Shown here one piece after another: positions 23,247 through 30,553 of a stretch of 64,000 bases of DNA (position 1 is its first letter; every line of letters begins with the position of its first letter). Source of the stretch: Lysobacterales bacterium (GTDB lineage: Bacteria; Pseudomonadota; Gammaproteobacteria; Xanthomonadales; Wenzhouxiangellaceae). Where the stretch lies: contig PBLG01000007.1 in NCBI GenBank assembly GCA_002722315.1, positions 71,838-135,837 on the forward strand, read 5' to 3'. The notes below the pieces were generated by a model. The model had not been told where the DNA came from. It saw nothing but the letters and a program-made list of their open reading frames with translations, and searched no databases. The translations under genes and the position numbers were made by a program.

Positions 23247-24443
23247 ATGCTCGCCGACGGACCTACAAGCGGACCCTACGACGTGGTCGTCATCGGCGCG
23301 GGCGCGGCCGGGCTGATGTGCGCAATTGCGGCCGGGCGGCGGGGGCGCAAGGTGCTGGTGACCGATCACGCCAACAAGGTCGGGAAGAAGATCCTGATGT
23401 CGGGCGGCGGGCGCTGCAACTTCACCAACATGTTTTCGGCCCCGGAGAATTTCCTCTCCAACAATCCGCACTTCGCCAAGTCTGCGCTCAGCCGCTACAC
23501 GCCCTGGGACTTCATTGCGCTGGTCGAAACGCACGGGATCGAGTATTACGAGAAAAAACTCGGTCAGCTGTTCTGCGTCAAGTCGTCGAAGCAGATCGTC
23601 TCGCTGCTGCTGGCCGAGTGCGAGGCCACCGGCGTCGAGGTGCGAACGCACTGCCCCGTGACCATCGATCAGACCGGGCCGCCGCACTGCCTGAAGTCCG
23701 AAACGGGCGAGATCCGGTGCGAATCACTGGTCATCGCCACCGGCGGCTATTCGATCCCGAAGATGGGCGCGACCGGCTTCGGCATCGATTTCGCGCGCTC
23801 ACTCGGCCTGCCCATTCAGCCGACCTTCGCGGCGCTGGTGCCGGTGACGCTGCCGGAACGCAAGCTCGCCCAGCTCGCCGACCTGGCCGGCGCGTCGGTC
23901 GATACCGTCACGTCAGCCGGCGAGGGAAGCTTTCGCGAGAACATCCTGTTCACCCACCGCGGCCTCAGCGGTCCCGCGGTACTCCAGGCATCCAGCTACT
24001 GGCGGCCGGGCGAGCCGCTGCTCATCGACCTGTTCCCGGACCTGGACCTGGGCGCGCACCTTCGGGAGCAGCGCACGCGGCGACCGCGAGCGGCGTTGCA
24101 CACGGTCCTGGCCGAGACGCTGACCCGCCGCATCGCCCAGCGCTGGTGCGAACTCTGGCTGCCCGACAAGCCGCTGGCCGAACTCGGCGACCGCGAGATC
24201 GACCGGGTCGAGGCGCGCTGCAAGCGCTGGACGGTCTGGCCCGACGGCACCGAGGGCTACCGCACCGCGGAGGTCACCATGGGCGGCGTCGACACCGATG
24301 CGCTGTCGTCGAAGACCATGGAATGCCGCGACCACCGTGGAATTTACTTCATCGGCGAAGTCGTCGACGTCACCGGCCACCTCGGCGGACACAACTTTCA
24401 GTGGGCCTGGGCCTCAGGCCACGCCGCGGGCCAAGTGGCCTGA
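23247..24443 (+). CDS. YhiN/HI0933 family NAD(P)/FAD-dependent oxidoreductase
   Basis: 398 residues, full length. The FAD-binding Rossmann motif is 'DVVVIGAGAAGLMCAIAAGR' near the N-terminus, followed by the family motif 'KILMSGGGRCNFTNM'. 'VIATGGYSIPKMGATGFG' and the C-terminal 'GEVVDVTGHLGGHNFQWAWA' complete the HI0933 pattern. Cytoplasmic flavoprotein; the reaction is not established. It begins 132 nt from the divergent prolyl oligopeptidase gene. Confidence 0.94.
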   Translation: MLADGPTSGPYDVVVIGAGAAGLMCAIAAGRRGRKVLVTDHANKVGKKILMSGGGRCNFTNMFSAPENFLSNNPHFAKSALSRYTPWDFIALVETHGIEYYEKKLGQLFCVKSSKQIVSLLLAECEATGVEVRTHCPVTIDQTGPPHCLKSETGEIRCESLVIATGGYSIPKMGATGFGIDFARSLGLPIQPTFAALVPVTLPERKLAQLADLAGASVDTVTSAGEGSFRENILFTHRGLSGPAVLQASSYWRPGEPLLIDLFPDLDLGAHLREQRTRRPRAALHTVLAETLTRRIAQRWCELWLPDKPLAELGDREIDRVEARCKRWTVWPDGTEGYRTAEVTMGGVDTDALSSKTMECRDHRGIYFIGEVVDVTGHLGGHNFQWAWASGHAAGQVA

Positions 24444-24551
24444 GCCCGCCTGTCATGAAAAGCCAAAAAGGAGAACGCCCAAAAAATTGCGTCAGAGTAT
24501 TGGCTGGGCTATGGTTTCCAATCTCCCGGGAATTTTCAAAAGGAGTTGGCA

Positions 24552-24707
24552 GTGGAAAACTGGATAATCGGAGCGGTATTTTTCTTCATGGGCTGGGCCG
24601 TACTCAGTATCCTGGATGACATTCGTGGCGAGCTCCGAAAACTTCGCAGCAGGCTCGAAGAGCTAGACAACAATCAGAGCACGGAAAGCCGGAACCACTC
24701 GAGCTGA
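24552..24707 (+). CDS. Small single-span membrane protein, unknown function
   Basis: 51 residues from a GTG at 24552 with an excellent AAAAGGAG site 6-7 nt upstream. Residues 4-22 ('WIIGAVFFFMGWAVLSI') form one membrane helix. The rest is a charged helix ('DDIRGELRKLRSRLEELDNN') likely to form a coiled coil in the cytoplasm. The sequence is not recognised, but start signal, hydrophobic pattern and lack of rare codons support a real gene. It lies between the YhiN gene and a REP-like repeat. Confidence 0.65.
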   Translation: MENWIIGAVFFFMGWAVLSILDDIRGELRKLRSRLEELDNNQSTESRNHSS

Positions 24708-24717
24708 GCGCGGTTAT

Positions 24718-24804
24718 GTAGCCCGGGTAAGCGAAGCGCACCCGGGGTTTGTGCCCGATTCGGCCTTCGGCCCCGGATGCGCGCTGCGCGCTTATCCGGG
24801 CTAC
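24718..24804. repeat. REP-like palindromic repeat, copy 2
   Basis: Same outer ends and internal palindromes as the element at 4633-4718: GTAGCCCGGGTAAGCG at the left and CGCTTATCCGGGCTAC at the right, with the two inner halves differing mainly in the central spacer. It lies just beyond the 3' end of the DUF2189 gene and could act as a bidirectional transcription barrier between convergent genes. Confidence 0.85.
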
Positions 24805-24812
24805 AAAACCGT

Positions 24813-25622
24813 TCACCGCTCGCCTTTCACCGGTTCATTTTGAGTCGCCGAATCGGGCCAGGCCGCGGCGTCTATGGTCTCGACGTAGCCGTGCCAGGTC
24901 GCGTAGCCGAGCAGCGGAATCACCACGATCAGGCCGAGGCCGGCGGTGGCGAAACCCAGCCCGGTCAGCGCCACGATCAGCGCGATCCAGACCGCCATGG
25001 CCGGCTTGTTCCGCAGCACCGCATTGACGCTGGTAATGCAGGCGGTGACCATGTCGGCGTCGCGGTCGACGATCATCGGAAGCGAAAACGCCGCGGCCGA
25101 GAACGTGACCAGGGCGAAGATCGAGCCCACCGCCGACCCGATGCCCAGAAATCGCAGGAGCAGCATCAGGTCGTGGCTTTCACCGGCCGGGAAGAACACG
25201 TGCACCATCACCCCGGCGCGCACCCAGACCAGGAAGATCACCAGCAGCACCAGCGCGAACACCAGCGCGTCGCGCAGCGCGAGATGCATTCGCTTGACCG
25301 AGCGGGCGAACGACACGGACTTGCCCCGGCCGAGCTGGCGGCTGACCGAGTACATCCCGGTGGCCAGCAACGGTGCTACGAATATGAAGCCTGAAAGCAT
25401 CGATATCACGAGTACGTAACTGCCCAGCTCCCAGGCCAGCAGAGAAACGCCCAGGCTGACGCCGAACACGATCAGCCCGTAGGCAAGACTGATCCCCGGG
25501 CTGGCCTTGTAGTCGCGCCAGCCGGCCGCAATCCAGCGCAGCGGCGCATTGGCGGCCAGCCTTCGACACGGCGCTGCGAAGGGTCGGGTATCTTCCTTGC
25601 CGTGATTGTTGCCGTTGGTCAT
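24813..25622 (-). CDS. DUF2189 family integral membrane protein
   Basis: 269 residues from the ATG at 25622 (GGGAGAAGG just upstream). Six hydrophobic segments are visible in pairs, e.g. 'ISLAYGLIVFGVSLGVSLLA', 'VISMLSGFIFVAPLLATGMY', 'LVFALVLLVIFLVWV' and 'PAMAVWIALIVALTGLG'. 'WRDYKASPGISLAYGL' and 'PLLGYATWHGYVETI' are family features. Function is unknown. It is divergent from the ABC transporter gene (88 nt), so a shared regulatory region is possible. Confidence 0.88.
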   Translation of the reverse strand: MTNGNNHGKEDTRPFAAPCRRLAANAPLRWIAAGWRDYKASPGISLAYGLIVFGVSLGVSLLAWELGSYVLVISMLSGFIFVAPLLATGMYSVSRQLGRGKSVSFARSVKRMHLALRDALVFALVLLVIFLVWVRAGVMVHVFFPAGESHDLMLLLRFLGIGSAVGSIFALVTFSAAAFSLPMIVDRDADMVTACITSVNAVLRNKPAMAVWIALIVALTGLGFATAGLGLIVVIPLLGYATWHGYVETIDAAAWPDSATQNEPVKGER

Positions 25623-25710
25623 GCCTTCTCCCTCACGTATCGGTCCGTCCGGCCCGTACACTCGTCAACATAGCGCAGTTTACAAACGAGACAAGGGCCG
25701 TTTTCAAGCG

Positions 25711-27531
25711 ATGACCGATACCCCCGACCAGCCGCCCGGCATATTGACCCAGATTCGACCGCTGGCGACCTACGGCAAGCGCGCGCTTGCGCTTGTCTGG
25801 GCGACCAGCCCCTGGCTTACCGTGGCGCTGGCATTTCTGACGCTCGCCGCCGGCCTGTTGCCCGCCTCCATCGCCTACGTCGGGAAATTCCTGGTCGACA
25901 GCGTGGTCGCCGCCATCGACGACAACACGCTTGCCGACGCGGTCTGGTTCTGGCTGTCGCTGGAGGCCTTGCTGGTGGCTGCGATGGCCGCTTCGCAGAC
26001 CGCGCTGAACATCTGCAACAACCTGCTTCGCGCGCGCCTTGGCCATCGCGTGAACGTGATGATCCTGGAAAAGACCCAGCAGCTGGAGCTGGCGCAGCTC
26101 GAGGACGCGGAGTTCTACGACCGGCTCACCCGGGCGCGCCGCGAGGCCTCCACGCGGCCGCTGTCGCTGGTGCAGAAGACCTTCGGCGTGATCCAGAACG
26201 GCATCGCCATCGTCAGCTTCAGCGGGCTGCTGTTCGCGTTCTCGCCGTGGGCGGTCCTGGTGCTGATCGCCGGCGGGCTTCCGGCATTCCTGGCCGAAGC
26301 GAAGTTCGCCGGCCAGGCGTTCCGGCTGTTCCAGTGGCGCTCGCCGGAAACGCGCGAAATGATCTACCTGGAATCGGTGCTGGCGCGCGAGGACTACACC
26401 AAGGAAGTCAAGCTGTTCAACCTGGCGCCGACCCTGCTGCAGCGTTACCGCGACATCTTCGGCAGGATTTTCACCGAGGACCGCAAGCTCACGATCCGGC
26501 GCGGCTGGTGGGCGTTCGGCCTGGGGCTGGTCGGCACGCTGGCGCTTTACGGCGCGTTCGCCTGGGTGGTGCTGGCCACGGTGGCCGGCCGCCTGACGCT
26601 GGGCCAGATGACCATGTACATGATGGTGTTCAGGCAGGGCCAGTCGGCGGTCAGCGCCAGCCTGACCGCGATCAACGGCATGTACGAGGACCACCTGTAC
26701 CTGACCAGCCTTTACGAGTTTCTCGAGCAGCCGGTACGCACCCGCGAGGGCAAGGTTAGCCGGGGCGCGGAGCCGGGGCGCGGGCTGGATATCGTCGATC
26801 TGTCGTTTCGCTACCCCGGCAGCGACGCGCCGGCGCTGGACGGGATCAACCTGGAACTCAGGCCCGGCACCAGCCTGGCGCTGGTCGGCGAGAACGGATC
26901 CGGCAAGACCACGTTGACCAAGCTGATCGCCGGGCTGTACGAGCTCGAGCACGGCGACATCCGGCTCGACGGGACTTCGCTGCGCGACTGGGATCCGCGC
27001 GCGCTGCAGGACCGCATCGGCGTGATCTTCCAGGACTTCGCCCGCTACCAGTGGCTGGTCGGCCACAACATTGGCGCCGGCGACGTCGAGGAGTTCGAGA
27101 CCCAGTCGAAATGGCGCGCAGCCGCGATCAAGGGCCTGGCCGACGACTTCATCCGGGACCTGCCGAAGGGCTACGAGACCCAACTCGGCCGCTGGTTCAA
27201 GGACGGGCGCGAGTTGTCCGGCGGACAGTGGCAGAAGATCGCGCTGGCCCGTGCGTTCATGCGCGAAAACGCCGACATCCTCATCCTGGACGAACCGACC
27301 GCCGCGATGGACGCCAAGGCCGAGGCCGAAGTCTTCCAGCACTTCCAGGCCATGGCCGGAGACCGGATCCTGATCCTGATCTCGCACCGCTTCTCGACCG
27401 TGCGCCAGGCCGACCAGATCGCGGTGATGGACCAGGGCCGAATCATCGAGATGGGCACGCACGAAGAATTGATGGCGGCCGACGGCCAGTACGCAACGCT
27501 GTTCGAGCTCCAGGCCGCAGCGTATCGCTAG
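25711..27531 (+). CDS. ABC exporter, fused permease and ATPase
   Basis: 606 residues: six-helix transmembrane domain (about 30-325) and nucleotide-binding domain (about 350-590). Walker A 'GENGSGKTT', signature 'LSGGQWQK', Walker B 'ILILDEPTAAMD' and the switch histidine in 'LISHRFST' are all intact, so the half-transporter should be active as a homodimer. The subfamily is type IV (exporter-like) with no peptidase domain. Substrate is not predictable. Its DUF2189 neighbour is divergent. Confidence 0.93.
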   Translation: MTDTPDQPPGILTQIRPLATYGKRALALVWATSPWLTVALAFLTLAAGLLPASIAYVGKFLVDSVVAAIDDNTLADAVWFWLSLEALLVAAMAASQTALNICNNLLRARLGHRVNVMILEKTQQLELAQLEDAEFYDRLTRARREASTRPLSLVQKTFGVIQNGIAIVSFSGLLFAFSPWAVLVLIAGGLPAFLAEAKFAGQAFRLFQWRSPETREMIYLESVLAREDYTKEVKLFNLAPTLLQRYRDIFGRIFTEDRKLTIRRGWWAFGLGLVGTLALYGAFAWVVLATVAGRLTLGQMTMYMMVFRQGQSAVSASLTAINGMYEDHLYLTSLYEFLEQPVRTREGKVSRGAEPGRGLDIVDLSFRYPGSDAPALDGINLELRPGTSLALVGENGSGKTTLTKLIAGLYELEHGDIRLDGTSLRDWDPRALQDRIGVIFQDFARYQWLVGHNIGAGDVEEFETQSKWRAAAIKGLADDFIRDLPKGYETQLGRWFKDGRELSGGQWQKIALARAFMRENADILILDEPTAAMDAKAEAEVFQHFQAMAGDRILILISHRFSTVRQADQIAVMDQGRIIEMGTHEELMAADGQYATLFELQAAAYR

Positions 27532-27548
27532 GAAGTCAAAAGCGGTTC

Positions 27549-27686
27549 AACCACGAAGGACACGAAGAGCACGAAGCAGAAAGGCGAAGGCCTGGCTCCA
27601 AGCAATTGGCAGAGTCATTTTCGAGCGCGGTATTCATTGATCTTCTCGCGCTTTTCCACTTCGCGCTCTTCGTGCCCTTCGTGGTT
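27549..27686. repeat. Inverted repeat with AACCACGAAGG-type arms
   Basis: The arms AACCACGAAGGACACGAAGA... (27549-27576) and ...TCTTCGTGCCCTTCGTGGTT (27659-27686) are reverse complements with about three mismatches over 28 bp, separated by about 80 bp. Arms with repeated 'CACGAAG' words are a familiar dispersed repeat in gammaproteobacteria. It lies between convergent genes. Confidence 0.75.
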
Positions 27687-27727
27687 CATCGCTTTACGTT
27701 CAGCGGAAATACTTGCCGACCGGAATA

Positions 27728-28153
27728 TCAATCGAGCAGCTTGGCATCCAGGCTGATGTCTGCGTCGAGCAGCCGTGACACCGGACAGCCCTTCTTCGCT
27801 GCCTCGGCCGCCTTCTGGAAGGCATCCTCGCCGATATCGGGAATTCTGGCCACGACCGTGAGCGCTACCGCGGTGATCGTCGGAGCGCCGTCGACCTCTT
27901 TCAGTTCGACAGCGGCCTCGGCGTCGATATGGTCCGCCGTGTAGCCGTCGTCGCCCAGGATCATCGACAGCGCCATCGCATAGCAACCGGCATGCGCGGC
28001 ACCGATCAGCTCCTCCGGATTCGTGCCCTTGCCGCTCTCGAAACGGGTCTTGAACGAATATTGCTGGCCCTCGAGGACCCCGCTTTCGGTGAACAGCGTT
28101 CCTTTGCCGTTCTTGAGATCGCCTTCCCAGTGTGCGCGTGCGTTGCGTTTCAT
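27728..28153 (-). CDS. OsmC/Ohr family protein
   Basis: 141 residues from the ATG at 28153 with GGAGG upstream. The family fold is indicated by '[20 protein letters not shown]', with the first redox cysteine, and '[10 protein letters not shown]' with the second. These two cysteines reduce organic hydroperoxides in the cytoplasm. The N-terminal '[20 protein letters not shown]' resembles the OsmC subgroup rather than Ohr. Isolated gene, convergent with the ABC exporter across an inverted repeat; the 212 nt to the divergent DUF3141 gene show nothing else. Confidence 0.93.
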   Translation of the reverse strand: MKRNARAHWEGDLKNGKGTLFTESGVLEGQQYSFKTRFESGKGTNPEELIGAAHAGCYAMALSMILGDDGYTADHIDAEAAVELKEVDGAPTITAVALTVVARIPDIGEDAFQKAAEAAKKGCPVSRLLDADISLDAKLLD

Positions 28154-28365
28154 CTCTGCTTCCCTCCGGATGGGATTTGACAGTGGATCCAACCTAACAT
28201 GACCATCACGGGCGACGCCGGACGTATTATTCGGAACAAGTCGTTCGGCAGTCGCGAGTGGCTCATGGGAATCGGCGCATCATTGTGCGCCGCACAAACA
28301 AGGCGTATGCTAGCCCTTGAACCGGTGCCCCTGCGCCGGAGACTCTCTTACCGGAAATTTTCGCC

Positions 28366-30504
28366 ATGCTGCCCAACCCGCTCGAAGCCGCACAGTACGT
28401 CATCGACTCCGCCCAGCGCTCGGTGCTGTTTTTCGACACGCTCAGGAAGCGCGGCAACCAGGCACTGGACCATCACGAAGCCGGCAAGCCGCCTGTGCTG
28501 GTGTTCGATTACGAGACCGTGCTCGACGGCGCCGGCTTCGACCGCCCGTGCAACTACCTGCTGCTGCGCATCACGCCGCCGGCCGACGCGCCCACCGATC
28601 CGGTCAAGCGCCCGTTCGTGGTGTTCGACCCGCGCGCCGGGCACGGCCCGGGCATCAGCGGGTCCAAGGAATCCAGCCAGGTCGGCGTGGCGCTGCGGGC
28701 CGGGCATCCGGTCTACCTGGTGTCGTTCAGGCCCGAGCCGGAGCCGCACCAGACGCTGCGCGACGTGGCCACGGCCGAGATCAAGTTCCTTCTGGAGGTC
28801 GCCAGGCTTCATCCGGACGCACCCAAGCCCGCGATCGTCGGCAACTGCCAGGCCGGCTGGGCGATCATGATGCTGTCGGCGCACGCGCCCGAACTGGCCT
28901 CGGTGATCGGCATCGCAGGCGCGCCGCTGTCTTACTGGGCCGGGGTGGAAGGCAAGAACCCGATGCGCTACCTGGCCGGGCTGACAGGGGGCAACTGGAT
29001 CTCGGCGATGACCGCCGACCTGGGCGCCGGCAGCTTCGACGGCGCCAACCTGGTCTCGAACTTCGAAAACCTGAACCCGGCCAACACGCTGGTCGGCAAG
29101 CCCTACCGGCTGTACGCCAACGTCGACACCGAGGCCGAGCGCTTCCTCGATTTCGAGCGCTGGTGGGGCGGTTATTTCCTGTTGTCGCGCGAGGAAATCG
29201 TCGAGCTGACCTCGGAGCTGTTCATCGGGAACAAACTCACCCAGGGCCGCATCTTGGACGACGACGGCGCGCCCATCGACCTGCGCGCCATCCGTGCGCC
29301 CATCGTCGTGATCGCCAGCGAGGGCGACAACATCACCCCGCCGCCGCAGGCGCTGAACTGGATTCTCGACCTGTATTCCGACGTCGCCGAGATCCGCGCC
29401 AACGAGCAGACCATCGTCTACACCGTGCATCCGGACGTCGGACACCTGGGGATCTTCGTCTCCGGCAAGGTCGCAGACCGCGAGCACGACAGCCTGGTCA
29501 ACTCGCTGGATCTCATCGACACGCTGCCGCCCGGACTGTTCGAAATGGTCATCGACGAGGTCGCGACCGAAAACGAACTCGGCATCACCTCCCAGACTTA
29601 CACCATGCACTTCGAGCAGCGCACGCTCGACGATATCCGCGCATACGACGACGGCCGCGCCGACGAAGAACCCTTCCGCGCCGTGGCCCATTTTTCGGAA
29701 GTCAACGAAGGCCTGTATTCAAGCCTCGTGGCGCCGTGGGTGCAGATGGCGGCCAACCCGGCCGGCGCCGAAATCCGCCGCATGATGCATCCGCAACGAC
29801 TGCGCTACACGCTGTTCTCCGACGCCAATCCATTCATGGCCGGCGTGAAGATTGCCGCCGACCTGGTGCGCGACAACCGCGTGGAGGCTCCTGCCGACAA
29901 CCCGCTGCGACAGATCGAGCGCGGGATGGTCGAGTCGTTCCAGCGCGTCATCGAGCAGGCCACCGACCGGCGCGACGTGGCCATCGAGCAGGTCTTCAAG
30001 GCCATCTGGACCCACCCGCTGGTTCAGGCGCTGGCCGGCGAAAAGGCGACCCACGCCGACTCGGCCAAGCCGGCCGCGAGCCGGCGCCGGGCGCTGGAAC
30101 AGCTGCGCGATCTCAAGCTCGCCGCGATTGCCGCGCGCGAGCACGAAGGCGGATTCGCCGATGCGGTGCTGCGGGTGATCTACGCCGCGGTCAAGGCCGG
30201 CAGGCGAGTCGACGCCCAGGCCTTCACCGCCGCCCGCGAGATCTGGATGAAGCACGAACGCTTCAGCGTGCTCGACCGCGACGCGTTCATCGGCAAGGCC
30301 AGGGAGGCCGCGCTGATGGTCGCGTTCGACGAGGACGCCGCGCTGGAAGCGCTACCCCGCCTTCTGCCGACCGACCAGGATCGAGCCGACGCGCTGCACA
30401 TCATCGGCCGCATCATCGAGCTGCACCCGGAAACCGCCACCGAAGTACGCCAGGTTCAGCGACGGGTCGAGCAGATTCTCGAGCACAGCGCCGCTGCGGC
30501 ATAG
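28366..30504 (+). CDS. DUF3141 protein with PHA-synthase-like alpha/beta-hydrolase domain
   Basis: 712 residues. The N-terminal half (about 45-400) is an alpha/beta hydrolase with the nucleophile elbow 'VGNCQAGWA' (Cys161), the G-x-C-x-G box of polyhydroxyalkanoate synthases. A loop aspartate candidate lies in 'VVIASEGDNITPPPQALNW' and the catalytic histidine in 'HPDVGHLGIF'. The C-terminal 300 residues are helical and tellurite-resistance-like. DUF3141 proteins are described as PHA-synthase relatives of unknown product. No phaA/B/P genes are adjacent, so polymer synthesis is not supported by context. Confidence 0.88.
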   Translation: MLPNPLEAAQYVIDSAQRSVLFFDTLRKRGNQALDHHEAGKPPVLVFDYETVLDGAGFDRPCNYLLLRITPPADAPTDPVKRPFVVFDPRAGHGPGISGSKESSQVGVALRAGHPVYLVSFRPEPEPHQTLRDVATAEIKFLLEVARLHPDAPKPAIVGNCQAGWAIMMLSAHAPELASVIGIAGAPLSYWAGVEGKNPMRYLAGLTGGNWISAMTADLGAGSFDGANLVSNFENLNPANTLVGKPYRLYANVDTEAERFLDFERWWGGYFLLSREEIVELTSELFIGNKLTQGRILDDDGAPIDLRAIRAPIVVIASEGDNITPPPQALNWILDLYSDVAEIRANEQTIVYTVHPDVGHLGIFVSGKVADREHDSLVNSLDLIDTLPPGLFEMVIDEVATENELGITSQTYTMHFEQRTLDDIRAYDDGRADEEPFRAVAHFSEVNEGLYSSLVAPWVQMAANPAGAEIRRMMHPQRLRYTLFSDANPFMAGVKIAADLVRDNRVEAPADNPLRQIERGMVESFQRVIEQATDRRDVAIEQVFKAIWTHPLVQALAGEKATHADSAKPAASRRRALEQLRDLKLAAIAAREHEGGFADAVLRVIYAAVKAGRRVDAQAFTAAREIWMKHERFSVLDRDAFIGKAREAALMVAFDEDAALEALPRLLPTDQDRADALHIIGRIIELHPETATEVRQVQRRVEQILEHSAAAA

Positions 30505-30553
30505 GGTTCGGGATCAGGCCGACCCTCGGCAGATTGCCGCACCGGGCCCGAGG

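Noticed and set aside
25633-27462. 609-residue minus-strand ORF opposite the ABC exporter
   Set aside because: Antisense frame in GC-rich coding DNA; the plus strand carries all ABC motifs.
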